Assembly (NCBI RefSeq): GCF_000445065.1
Contig: NZ_ATHO01000011.1
Location: 1 to 58,435 of the forward strand
Length of the DNA stretch: 58,435 nucleotides
Direction of reading: 5' to 3'
Origin: Sphingobium quisquiliarum P25
GTDB lineage: Bacteria; Pseudomonadota; Alphaproteobacteria; Sphingomonadales; Sphingomonadaceae
Below, piece after piece: positions 8,144 to 15,800 of this stretch; the first letter of the stretch is position 1; each line of letters begins with the position of its first letter. The notes under the pieces are model-generated. The model was given only the letters and a program-made list of their open reading frames with translations, ran no database searches and had not been told where the DNA came from. A program made the translations under genes and the position numbers.

Positions 8144-8548
8144 TCAGCCCTTTAACTGTTGCAGCAGCTCGATCCGGTGCCCCTGCGGGTCGAGCAGAAA
8201 GGCGAGCCGCAGGCCATGTTCGGGAACGTCGATCGGAGGAATCTCGATCGTCGCGCCCGCTGCTATGGCCTTGTCCATGGCTGCCTCCATGTCCTCGACC
8301 ATGAAGCCCACGGTCGCCTCGCCCGGCGCGGGGCAGGCTTTGTTGGGATAGCTGATCAGGATGAAGCTGGGCGCGGGCGGGCGGCTTCCCGGCACGCCCA
8401 GGATCAATTCGTGCATCAGCCGTTCGCCCTCGCCGAACTCGACCCTGCCGCGCACCTCCAGCCCCAGCGCCCCGGTATAAAAACGCTCTGCCGCTTGCAG
8501 GTCCTGAACCTCGATCTTGGTCAGGCTGAACGCCATGATGTTCGTCAT
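8144..8548 (-). CDS. VOC/glyoxalase-bleomycin-resistance fold protein
   Basis: A 134-residue single-unit vicinal-oxygen-chelate protein. It starts with MAFSLTKIEVQDLQAAERFYTGALGL, the classic first beta-alpha unit, and ends with DPQGHRIELLQ, where Glu is a probable metal ligand. Another ligand candidate is His in MHELIL near residue 46. The start at 8548 has a strong GGAGGAGAG site immediately upstream on the minus strand; longer frames through 8758 lack one and cross the divergent promoter. It could be a glyoxalase/isomerase or a small dioxygenase-like protein. It is divergent from the DUF1214 gene and shares its 97-base control region. Confidence 0.82.
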   Translation of the reverse strand: MTNIMAFSLTKIEVQDLQAAERFYTGALGLEVRGRVEFGEGERLMHELILGVPGSRPPAPSFILISYPNKACPAPGEATVGFMVEDMEAAMDKAIAAGATIEIPPIDVPEHGLRLAFLLDPQGHRIELLQQLKG

Positions 8549-8645
8549 ATTCTCTCCTCCCTCCGCATTTCGCGGAAAATATTTGCCATCTACCATATAT
8601 ATGTAGGATAAGGGCATCATTCGAATACGCAAAGAAGGAACCAGC
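8549..8645. promoter_or_regulatory. Divergent promoter region with ATACGCAA motif
   Basis: This 97-base gap separates the glyoxalase-like and DUF1214 genes. It is strikingly AT-rich (ACCATATATATG core, 8592-8602) and holds the octamer ATACGCAA at 8625-8632, close to the DUF1214 start. The same octamer and its inverse flank the hsaA promoter at 30753 and 30781, so a common regulator is possible. The AT core also forms an imperfect dyad (CTAC…GTAG, about 8590-8606). The sites themselves are visible; their use as operator is inference. Confidence 0.45.
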
Positions 8646-9737
8646 ATGGAAGAGGACAAGCAGGCGGACGGCGTGCGTCTCTCCGCCGTCTGGCGGGATT
8701 TCTGCGAACAACTGGCGCAGGCCGGTGACATATTGGACCGCCCCAGCGCGCCCGGCACACCGATCGATCAGGCGGAAGGTCTTCGATATCTGTCGCGCCT
8801 GACGCGGACGGCGCTCAACATGCTGGTGGATTCGGCCGATCCCGATTTCCCCCGCATCTTCCTGCTCACCGACGACACGATCAAGATCGGCGCGGATAAT
8901 CCCGACAATCTGTACCAGCAGGTGGTCGTGCGCGGCGACCGTGACTATCGCATCTGGGGAAAGCGCAACACGGTTCCCTATCTGTCGATCGGTTCCAAGG
9001 CCAACCGCTACGCCATCGACGGCACCATGGCCTCCACTGGCGAGATAGAGTTCGCGGATGTGGAGCTTGGCCCGGACGGCAGCTTCGAAATCATCGTGAG
9101 CAAGACGGAAAAGCCGGGCAACTGGCTGCCCATGGCAGACGATACGACCCTGCTCATCATCCGCCAGACCTTCAATAACAAGAGCAAGGAAGAGGCGGCG
9201 GAGGTTCATATCGAACGGATCAGCGACGGCCCGGAACTGCCCGCCATCCTGACCCCGCAGGCCATCGAAGCGCAGTTGAAGGGATCGGCCGCATGGGTGC
9301 GGGGAACGGCCAATACCTTCGCCGACTGGTCCGAATGGTTCATGCAGGAACCCAACCGCATCTATCAGGGCAAGGACCAGTCCGTCTTCTACCGCGCAGG
9401 CGGCGACCCCAAAATCTGGTACGGCCACCTTTATTACGACCTTGCCCCCGGTGAGGCGCTGGTGATTGAGGCTAAGCCCCCCAAATGCCGCTTCTGGAAC
9501 TTCCAGCTCGACAATTGGTGGATGGAATCCATGGATCACGTCAACCGCAAGGTCTGGGTGAACGGCGCGCAGGCGAAATATGAAGAGGACGGCAGCGTCA
9601 TCGTCGTCTGCGCTGACAGCGATCCGGGCTATGGCAACTGGATCGACCTGTCCGGCCATCGGTCCGGCACGGCGCTCTGGCGCTGGATCGAGGCGGACGA
9701 GCATCCCGTCCCGCAAGCGCGCGTGGTCAAGCTCTGA
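8646..9737 (+). CDS. DUF1214 domain-containing protein
   Basis: A 363-residue protein whose C-terminal third carries the DUF1214 pattern: YYDLAPGEALVIE, RFWNFQLDNWWMESMD and a terminal HPVPQARVVKL. The central segment has GNWLPMADDTTLLIIRQTF. No signal peptide or membrane helix is evident, unlike many DUF1254/DUF1214 relatives, which are periplasmic. AAGGA lies about 7 bases before ATG 8646. Relatives occur beside steroid and aromatic degradation genes, but the activity is not established, so I give no function. The shared ATACGCAA motif in its promoter suggests co-regulation with the hsa genes. Confidence 0.82.
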   Translation: MEEDKQADGVRLSAVWRDFCEQLAQAGDILDRPSAPGTPIDQAEGLRYLSRLTRTALNMLVDSADPDFPRIFLLTDDTIKIGADNPDNLYQQVVVRGDRDYRIWGKRNTVPYLSIGSKANRYAIDGTMASTGEIEFADVELGPDGSFEIIVSKTEKPGNWLPMADDTTLLIIRQTFNNKSKEEAAEVHIERISDGPELPAILTPQAIEAQLKGSAAWVRGTANTFADWSEWFMQEPNRIYQGKDQSVFYRAGGDPKIWYGHLYYDLAPGEALVIEAKPPKCRFWNFQLDNWWMESMDHVNRKVWVNGAQAKYEEDGSVIVVCADSDPGYGNWIDLSGHRSGTALWRWIEADEHPVPQARVVKL

Positions 9738-9765
9738 GCGTGGCGGGCGGGGTTTACCACCTCAT

Positions 9766-9792
9766 CCGTTCGGACTGAGTCAGTCGAAGATG
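9766..9792. repeat. Degenerate sphingomonad-type intergenic repeat with palindrome
   Basis: The gap 9738-9925 after the DUF1214 gene contains TTCGGACTGAG…GTCGAAG, which resembles a short dispersed repeat I recall from sphingomonad intergenic regions (TTCG…CTGAGC..GTCGAAG). Its centre, 9773-9785, is a perfect 13-base palindrome GACTGAGTCAGTC. It may act as a transcript end for the upstream gene. Assignment to the repeat family is from memory of its form. Confidence 0.4.
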
Positions 9793-9925
9793 CTCTTTCC
9801 GCCCCTCGTCACGGTAAGCCGGACCTGACGAAAACCGCAAGCAAAGCCGGATATCGCCCCGCACCCTCTGTTCACCCCGCCAATAGCTGATTATGGCCTG
9901 GGAACGGAAGAACAGGGGGAAAGCG

Positions 9926-11230
9926 ATGTCCGCAGAGGCGAAGACGGCGGTAAACCCGCGCGAATTGCGCACGGTGGTGGGGGCCAGCCTGATCGGCACG
10001 ACGATCGAATGGTTCGACTTCTTCATCTATGGCGTCGCGTCGGCGCTCGTTTTCAACCGGCTGTTCTTTCCTTCCTTTGAGCCGCTGACGGGCACGCTGC
10101 TTGCCTTCTCCACCTATGCGCTGGGTTTCCTCGCCAGGCCTTTGGGCGGCGTGATCTTCGGCCATTATGGCGACCGGATCGGCCGCAAGACGCTGCTGAT
10201 GATCAGCCTGCTGGTCATGGGACTGTCGACCACGGCGATCGGCCTGCTGCCGACCTATGACCAGATCGGCATATGGGCCCCGCTGCTGCTGATTGCGCTA
10301 CGTCTGTTACAGGGCTTTGCCGTGGGCGGCGAATGGGGCGGGGCGGTACTGATCGTGGCGGAAGTCGCGCCCGCGCGGGCAAGGGGCTTCTGGACCAGCT
10401 GGCCCCAGATCGGCGCGCCCGCGGGCAATTTGCTGGCGGCGGCGGTGTTCGCCGCATCCTCCGCCTTCTTGTCCGACGCCGATTTTCAGGCCTGGGGCTG
10501 GCGCATTCCGTTCCTCACCTCCATCATTCTGGTGGCGGTGGGCTACTGGCTGCGGCGCGCCGTGTCCGAAAGCGCTGTGTTCGTGCAGGAAGCCGCGAAG
10601 GACGGGCTGGTCCGCTTCCCAGCGATAGAGGTCATCCGGCGAAAGGGCCGCGCCCTGCTGACCGGCGGCGGCCTGCGCTTCGGCGAGAATATCTGCTATT
10701 ATGTCGTCGCGACCTTCTCCATCACCTATCTCACCGAAATTCGCGGCGGCGACCGCTCGCTGGCGTTGAACGCGGTGCTGATCGGCTCGGCGATCGAATG
10801 CCTTTCCATGCCCTTCCTTGCGGCCCTCTCGGACCGGATCGGGCGGCGCTGGGTCTATGGCGCGGGAGCGCTGGGCGTAGCGGCCTGGTTCCTCATCTTC
10901 TTCGGCATGCTGGACGCTGGTGATGGCTGGAGCATCGGCATCGCGGTCACGGTCGCCATGGTCGCGCATGGCGCCATGTATGCGCCGCAGGGAGCCATGA
11001 TCACGGAGCTTTTCCCGACGCGCCTGCGCTATTCGGGGGCCAGCATCGCCTATCAGGCGACGTCCATCTTCGCGGGTTCGCTCGCGCCCATCATCGCGCT
11101 GTCGCTCTACAAGCTGAGCGGCGGCACCGGCGCGGTGGCGGCCTATGTGATCGGCAGCCTCCTCATCACTCTCGCCGCCGTGATCGCCGCGCCCGAAACC
11201 AGGGGCGCTGATCTGCGCGCCATCGACTGA
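9926..11230 (+). CDS. MFS transporter, metabolite:H+ symporter (MHS) type
   Basis: A 434-residue integral membrane protein with about twelve hydrophobic segments. It opens with VVGASLIGTTIEWFDFFIYG, the hallmark of the MHS group (ShiA, ProP, KgtP relatives), and has the loop 2-3 motif GHYGDRIGRKTLL near residue 85 and the related SDRIGRRWVYG near 310. Such proteins import organic acids with protons. The start at 9926 follows a GGGGGAAAG run; the ATG at 9893 would add eleven polar residues. Standing alone between the DUF1214 gene and a stress gene, it may import a steroid carboxylate or other acid, as BaiG (also MFS) does, but the substrate is not readable. Confidence 0.88.
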   Translation: MSAEAKTAVNPRELRTVVGASLIGTTIEWFDFFIYGVASALVFNRLFFPSFEPLTGTLLAFSTYALGFLARPLGGVIFGHYGDRIGRKTLLMISLLVMGLSTTAIGLLPTYDQIGIWAPLLLIALRLLQGFAVGGEWGGAVLIVAEVAPARARGFWTSWPQIGAPAGNLLAAAVFAASSAFLSDADFQAWGWRIPFLTSIILVAVGYWLRRAVSESAVFVQEAAKDGLVRFPAIEVIRRKGRALLTGGGLRFGENICYYVVATFSITYLTEIRGGDRSLALNAVLIGSAIECLSMPFLAALSDRIGRRWVYGAGALGVAAWFLIFFGMLDAGDGWSIGIAVTVAMVAHGAMYAPQGAMITELFPTRLRYSGASIAYQATSIFAGSLAPIIALSLYKLSGGTGAVAAYVIGSLLITLAAVIAAPETRGADLRAID

Positions 11231-11305
11231 CCGCCTGTTTCCAGCGGGCTGTCGTAAGCGCGGCCGGATCATTGACCTGCATTAGCATATGCTGCGCGGA
11301 GGGCA

Positions 11306-11331
11306 GGAACAGCCGCGCCGCCCCTGTCGTT
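11306..11331 (+). promoter_or_regulatory. EcfG-type general stress promoter (GGAAC-N17-CGTT)
   Basis: GGAAC at 11306-11310 and CGTT at 11328-11331 are separated by exactly 17 bases. This matches the consensus for the alphaproteobacterial general-stress sigma factor EcfG (GGAAC-N16/17-CGTT). The start codon of the general-stress protein follows 45 bases downstream. The match is exact in both boxes and fits the protein family, which makes chance unlikely. Confidence 0.8.
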
Positions 11332-11376
11332 CTCCTGCCGGGCTGCAACCGGGCGGCCTTGGCAAGAGGATAGACA

Positions 11377-11898
11377 ATGACGCAGGCATCAGCCCTTTTC
11401 GACAGCCACGCAGAGGCGGAGCGTGCCGTCAGCGAACTTCGGACGCTAGGCGTCAGCGATAGTGACCTGTCCGTCATCGCGCATCATGGCGGCACCACCA
11501 CGACGCGCGACGGCGAAGGAGAGATTACCGACGAACATCACCGCAACGTCCTGCGCGGCATATTGGGCGGCGGCGCTCTGGGTGCTGGCCTGGGCGTGGC
11601 GGCGCTCGCCATTCCGGGCGTGGGTCCGCTTGCCGCGGCCGGAGCGATCGCCGCTTCCGCCGTGCCCGAAGCGGTTGGCATCGGCGCGGTGCTCGGCGCG
11701 ATCGGCGGCAGCCTCAACGAAGTGCTGACGAAACATGGCGTCAGCGAGGAAGACGCCCAATATTATGACAGCAGGCTCAAGGATGGCGGCGTGCTCGTCA
11801 CCGTTGCCGATGCCGGCATCGACAGCGCCCGCGTGCGGGAGGTGCTGTACCGCAATGGCGGCCATAATTCGACGCAGGCGCGCAGCACGGCCTATTGA
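11377..11898 (+). CDS. General stress protein (YflT/17M-like) with glycine-zipper core
   Basis: A 173-residue protein. The N-terminal part (residues 1-35, ALFDSHAEAERAVSELRTLGVSDSDLSVI) matches the YflT/GSP17M stress domain. The centre (about 62-115) is a Gly/Ala-rich hydrophobic stretch (GILGGGALGAGLGVAALAIPG) resembling a glycine zipper that may pack in the membrane. The C-terminal part (GVSEEDAQYYDSRLKDGGVLVTVA) is a second copy-like alpha/beta unit common in these proteins. AAGAGGA precedes the ATG. The EcfG-type promoter upstream indicates induction by osmotic, desiccation or stationary stress. A strong hairpin follows the stop. It is unrelated to steroid metabolism; the biochemical role of this family is unknown. 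Confidence 0.87.
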   Translation: MTQASALFDSHAEAERAVSELRTLGVSDSDLSVIAHHGGTTTTRDGEGEITDEHHRNVLRGILGGGALGAGLGVAALAIPGVGPLAAAGAIAASAVPEAVGIGAVLGAIGGSLNEVLTKHGVSEEDAQYYDSRLKDGGVLVTVADAGIDSARVREVLYRNGGHNSTQARSTAY

Positions 11899-11922
11899 TC
11901 AGCCAAACGGAACGCTGCCAAG

Positions 11923-11961
11923 AAGAAGGGGGCTTGAGATCACAACTCAAGTCCCCTTCTT
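11923..11961 (+). terminator. Strong hairpin terminator after stress gene
   Basis: A 16-base-pair stem pairs 11923-11938 with 11946-11961 with a single G-U pair and a 7-base loop (ATCACAA). It begins 25 bases after the stress gene stop and lies between convergent genes. The downstream T tract is short, so it may be a bidirectional or Rho-assisted terminator. Confidence 0.8.
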
Positions 11962-12001
11962 GTCGCGCCGTCGACATTCAGAGCCTGCCCAGAATGACCG
12001 T

Positions 12002-12021
12002 GTTCCTGCATCGGCAGGAAC
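12002..12021. repeat. TCCTGC/GCAGGA hairpin repeat, copy 1
   Basis: GTTCCTGC and GCAGGAAC form a perfect 8-bp stem around a 4-base loop. The same hairpin, with small changes, occurs at 39065-39082 and 49844-49863, each time between convergent genes. It looks like a dispersed sphingomonad intergenic palindrome. Besides this and the terminator at 11923, I see nothing else in the gap 11899-12102. Confidence 0.6.
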
Positions 12022-12102
12022 CCGGTTTCGAGCTTGGACTATCTCACATCAGCCGCCTGTCCCGCTGGAGCAGGCCACGTTCCAACCCGGTCAGGCCAAA
12101 CT

Positions 12103-13050
12103 CTAGGCAGTCTGGTTCACCGCCGCGAACTGGCGTTTCAGAAATGTACAGGCGTCCGCCATCGCTTCCTGCGCGCCGGGCAGGAACGCCACCCATGACA
12201 CGAAACCGTGGATCATGCCCGGATAGCGCTTCACCTCGACCTCGACGCCAGCTTCCTTCAGCACCGGGCCATACATTTCCGCCGCATCGCGCGCAGGGTC
12301 ATTTTCGGCAGTGGCGATGAAGTGCGGGGGCAGGTCCTTGTGACTCTTCGCCTTGACCGCGCTGGCGCGATAATCCTCGTCCTGCTCCGGGCTTTCGATG
12401 TAAAGCTCATGGAAGTAGCGCACATCGTCCGCGCGCAGCACGGGACCATGTTCGAACTCCTTCATGGAGCCGCCTTCGGGCAGGGGATGCACCCCCGGAC
12501 CATACCAGTTGACGACCGCGGCGATGCGGGGGCCGCCCTCGTCCCGCGCCTGGATCGCCATGCCGTTGGCCAGCACGCCGCCCGCGCTGTCGCCCGCCAC
12601 CGCCAGCCGCGCCGCGTCGCCGTTGATCGAGGCGGCGTTGGCGGCCGCCCACTTGACCGCAGCCCAGCAATCTTCCGGCGCGGCGGGGAATTTATGCTCC
12701 GGCGCCAGGCGGTAATCGACCGAAATGACGATGGTCTCCGCGCCTGCGGCCAGGCCGCGCGCGATCATGTCCTGCGTGTCCAGGTCGCCCACCACGAATC
12801 CGCCGCCATGGAAATAGCAGGTGACAGGGAAGGGGCCGCTGCCTTCGGGCATGTAGATGCGCACCGGCACGTCACCGGCAGGCCCCGGGATAGTGCGGTC
12901 GGCCACCGATGCCAGCGTCACCGGCGGCGGAGGCAGCATGGTGGACGAAGCGCGCACCGCCTGGCGCAGTTCCTCCACCGGCTGGCTGCGGATCGGCGGC
13001 CATTCGGGCTGCCCTGCGAACATCGCTTCGATCTGGGGGTCGATCGGCAT
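12103..13050 (-). CDS. Alpha/beta hydrolase, hormone-sensitive-lipase (HSL) family
   Basis: A 315-residue HSL/acetyl-esterase-type hydrolase. The oxyanion motif FHGGGFVVGD (near residue 80), nucleophile elbow GDSAGG (Ser near 155), a downstream Asp (ATAENDPARD) and catalytic His in MIHGFVSW complete the family triad. It is the last gene of the 20-gene minus-strand steroid operon, 18 bases after fadD3. Its likely task is hydrolysis of a steroid ester, a lactone or a CoA-pathway side product; the exact substrate is unknown. A second HSL hydrolase (38089-39048) ends the plus-strand arm, so both arms finish with the same enzyme type. Confidence 0.85.
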   Translation of the reverse strand: MPIDPQIEAMFAGQPEWPPIRSQPVEELRQAVRASSTMLPPPPVTLASVADRTIPGPAGDVPVRIYMPEGSGPFPVTCYFHGGGFVVGDLDTQDMIARGLAAGAETIVISVDYRLAPEHKFPAAPEDCWAAVKWAAANAASINGDAARLAVAGDSAGGVLANGMAIQARDEGGPRIAAVVNWYGPGVHPLPEGGSMKEFEHGPVLRADDVRYFHELYIESPEQDEDYRASAVKAKSHKDLPPHFIATAENDPARDAAEMYGPVLKEAGVEVEVKRYPGMIHGFVSWVAFLPGAQEAMADACTFLKRQFAAVNQTA

Positions 13051-13068
13051 CCTTACGTCTCCTTCGTC

Positions 13069-14625
13069 TCAAGCTTCCAGTTCGCGCAGCGCATCGCGCA
13101 GCACCTTGCCGCCCGCATTGCGCGGCAGCGCATCGACCAGCGCCACTTTTCGCGGCACCTTGTAATTCGCCATATTCTCGCGCGCCCAGCGGATGATTCC
13201 CGCCTCGTCCGCCTCGCTTCCCGGCCGCAGCACGACGAAGGCCTTGCCGACCTCACCCATGCGATCGTCGGGTATTCCGATCACCGCCACCGACTCGATC
13301 GCCGGATGCGCCGCCAGCAGCTTTTCGATCTCGGCCGGATAGCAGTTGAAGCCGCCGGAAATGAACATATCCTTCTTCCGGTCGGTGATGGCCAGATAGC
13401 CGCGCGCGTCGATCGTGCCGATGTCGCCCGTGTGCAGCCAGCCATCGGCATCAATCGCTTCGGCCGTCGCCTGCGGATCGTCCAGATAGCCCTTCATTAC
13501 CGAAGGGCCGCGCACCCAGAATTCGCCCGCCTGCCCCGGCGGCATGTCGCGCCCATCCTCATCTACGCAGCGCACTTCCATGCCCGGCATCGGATAGCCG
13601 CAGGTATAGGCGATGGTTTCCGCATCGTCGCCCTGCCGCGTCATGGATATGACACCGCATTCGGTCATGCCATAACCGTTGACGACATTGGTGATGCCCA
13701 GTTCATTGCGCATCCGTTCGACCAGCGCCGGGGCGACCGGCGCCGCGCCGGTAGGGGCGCCGCGCAGGGACGAAAAGTCATGGGCCGGATTGATCGCCAG
13801 CTCATGCAGCAGCGTGACATAGATGGTCGGCGGGCCGGGAAGGAAGTTCACCCGGTTGACCTCGATCTGGCGGATCATCTCCGCGCCGTCGAACACGGCC
13901 ATGGGAATGATCGTCGCGCCCCGGATCAGGCACGCCACCCACCCGGCCTTGTAACCGAAGGCGTGGAAAAAGGGATTGACGATCAGGTGATTGTCGCCCT
14001 CGCGCAGATCCACCCGCACCGCCCAGTCGCCAAAGGTCTGCACGACCTGACGGTGCGTCGTCAGCACGCCCTTGGGGCGGCCGGTCGTGCCCGATGTGAA
14101 GATGATGTCGCTTACATCGTCGCCCGACAGCCGCGCCAGCGCTTCATCCACCGCCGGATCGTCAGCGCCCTTGCCCCGCGCCACAAAGGCGTTGAAGCCG
14201 CTGTCGATATGGATCAGTTCCCGCAGATCGGGCAGTTCCTCTCCCGCCAGCAGCGCCTGATAATCGGTGCCCAGAAATTCCTTCGGCGTGAACACCAGCT
14301 TCGCATGGCTGCGGCGCAATATGTCGGCCGCCTCCTGCCCCTTGAAGCGCGTGTTCATGGGCACGATCGCGGCGCCCGCAATATGCGCCCCCAGCGCCGT
14401 GATGATCCAGGCGCGGCAGTTGGGCGCCCAGATGCCGATCCGGTCGCCATTCCCCACGTCCTGCGCCAGCATCGCCGAAGCGCAGGCCCGCGCATCGGCC
14501 CAAAGCTGCGCGTAGGTCCAGCGTTCCTCCCCTTCGATCAGGCCGATGCGGTCAGGCCAGCGCTCTGCCGCAGCCTTTGCTGCCGCGGGGATCGTTTCAG
14601 GCCATGTCCCCATCGGCTCCTTCAT
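13069..14625 (-). CDS. fadD3: Acyl-CoA synthetase, FadD3-like (HIP-CoA ligase)
   Basis: A 518-residue ANL-superfamily ligase. The P-loop FTSGTTGRPKG lies at 176-186, the A5 motif NGYGMTE at 316-322, the A7 motif LHTGD at 397-401, and the catalytic lysine in GGKVLR is residue 507. In actinobacteria FadD3 activates 3a-alpha-H-4-alpha(3'-propanoate)-7a-beta-methylhexahydro-1,5-indanedione (HIP), the C/D-ring remnant, and its gene lies with fadE30, ipdF and ipdABC, as here. Other medium/long-chain acid ligases share these motifs, so the substrate rests on context. The start overlaps the fadE30 stop by 4 bases (ATGA), indicating coupled translation. Confidence 0.8.
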   Translation of the reverse strand: MKEPMGTWPETIPAAAKAAAERWPDRIGLIEGEERWTYAQLWADARACASAMLAQDVGNGDRIGIWAPNCRAWIITALGAHIAGAAIVPMNTRFKGQEAADILRRSHAKLVFTPKEFLGTDYQALLAGEELPDLRELIHIDSGFNAFVARGKGADDPAVDEALARLSGDDVSDIIFTSGTTGRPKGVLTTHRQVVQTFGDWAVRVDLREGDNHLIVNPFFHAFGYKAGWVACLIRGATIIPMAVFDGAEMIRQIEVNRVNFLPGPPTIYVTLLHELAINPAHDFSSLRGAPTGAAPVAPALVERMRNELGITNVVNGYGMTECGVISMTRQGDDAETIAYTCGYPMPGMEVRCVDEDGRDMPPGQAGEFWVRGPSVMKGYLDDPQATAEAIDADGWLHTGDIGTIDARGYLAITDRKKDMFISGGFNCYPAEIEKLLAAHPAIESVAVIGIPDDRMGEVGKAFVVLRPGSEADEAGIIRWARENMANYKVPRKVALVDALPRNAGGKVLRDALRELEA

Positions 14626-15797
14626 TTTCCGCGCGGTTCCCGTGGAAGGCCAAGCCCGCGTTCCGAAATGATGTTCCTCTGGATCTGGTCGGTTCCCGCA
14701 TAGATGGTGTCGGACCGGCTCATCAGATACATATTGGTCAGCCCGTCGAACCGTTCCTCGTTCGCGCCGATCTCGCCGTCCTGACCCATCACGTCCATGG
14801 CCAGTTCGCCCAGGTCCCGGTGCCAGCGCGACCAGTAGAGCTTGTAGGTATAGGCTGCGCCGGAAAGCTCCGCCCCGCCTTCACCATCGGACAGCATGCG
14901 CAGCCCGTTATAGCGCATGATCTTGAGCCCCGCATAGGCATGGGCGATCTTCTGGCGAATGACTGGATCGTCCGCCTTGCCGTTGCGCTTGGCGATGGCG
15001 ATGATTTCGTCCAGCTCGATCTTGAAGTGCATCTGCTGCGCCAGCGTCGACACGCCGCGCTCGAAGCCGAGCAGCGCCATCGCCACCTTCCAGCCGTCGC
15101 CTTCCGCGCCGATCCGGTCGGCTGCCAGAGCCTCCGCGCCGTCGAAGAAGACTTCGGCGAACTCCGCTTCGCCCGTCATCTGGCGGATGGGGCGGGGGTC
15201 GACGCCCGGCTGGTCCATTGGCACCATCAGGAAGGATAGGCCCTTGTTGCCGATGCTGCCCGGCTCGGTCCGCGCGACCACGAAACACCAGTCGGCGATC
15301 GTGCCCATAGACGTCCAGATCTTCTGCCCGTCGATGATATATGTGTCGCCTTCAAGCCGCGCCTTGGTCTTGACGTTGGCAAGGTCGGACCCCGCGCCCG
15401 GTTCGGAATATCCCTGGCACCAGATCGACTTGCCCGATGCGATATCGGGCAGGAAGCGCGCCTTCTGCTCCTCGCTGCCCATCGCGATCAGCGTCGGGCC
15501 AAGCAGCTCGACGCCCAGATGCCCGACGCGCGGAGGCCCCTTCGCGCGGGCATATTCCTCCGCGAAGATGATCTGCTGCGCGATCGAGGCATCGCGGCCG
15601 CCCCATTGCGTGGGCCAGCCGATGACGCTCCAGCGCGCCTCGCCCAGCGCCGCTTCCCACGCGCGGCGCTGATCGACATTGTCGACCTGGTTGGTCTGGC
15701 CACGGATCGCCTTGAAGGGGCCGGAGAGCTGGGCGTTGAGCCACTCTGCGGCCTCTTCACGAAAGGCTTTCAGTTCAGGGGCGAAGGCAAGCTGCAT
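14622..15797 (-). CDS. fadE30: Acyl-CoA dehydrogenase, FadE30-like
   Basis: A 391-residue acyl-CoA dehydrogenase. It carries the FAD-contact block WCQGYSEPGAGSDLANVKT (about 131-150), KIWTS, ADWCFVVART, and the C-terminal YAGTDQIQRNIISERGLGLPR. The sequences around WCQGYSEPGAGSDLA, ADWCFVVARTE, FLMVPMDQPGV and FERGVSTLAQQ closely follow what I recall of mycobacterial FadE30, which dehydrogenates HIP-CoA after FadD3. It sits directly upstream of the ligase, as that order of reactions would suggest, with 3 bases between it and the thiolase gene. Related FadE proteins often form alpha2beta2 complexes, so a short dehydrogenase of this operon may be its partner. Confidence 0.8.
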   Translation of the reverse strand: MQLAFAPELKAFREEAAEWLNAQLSGPFKAIRGQTNQVDNVDQRRAWEAALGEARWSVIGWPTQWGGRDASIAQQIIFAEEYARAKGPPRVGHLGVELLGPTLIAMGSEEQKARFLPDIASGKSIWCQGYSEPGAGSDLANVKTKARLEGDTYIIDGQKIWTSMGTIADWCFVVARTEPGSIGNKGLSFLMVPMDQPGVDPRPIRQMTGEAEFAEVFFDGAEALAADRIGAEGDGWKVAMALLGFERGVSTLAQQMHFKIELDEIIAIAKRNGKADDPVIRQKIAHAYAGLKIMRYNGLRMLSDGEGGAELSGAAYTYKLYWSRWHRDLGELAMDVMGQDGEIGANEERFDGLTNMYLMSRSDTIYAGTDQIQRNIISERGLGLPREPRGK

Positions 15798-15800
15798 GGA

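Noticed and set aside
8112..9716. A 534-codon minus-strand open frame opposite the DUF1214 gene
   Set aside because: It crosses the AT-rich divergent promoter and the glyoxalase-like gene in another frame. The DUF1214 reading is far better supported.
12208..14703. An 831-codon plus-strand open frame
   Set aside because: It is antisense to the HSL hydrolase, fadD3 and part of fadE30, all with intact family motifs. Its product is His/Arg-rich without any recognisable domain, typical of antisense frames in GC-rich DNA.
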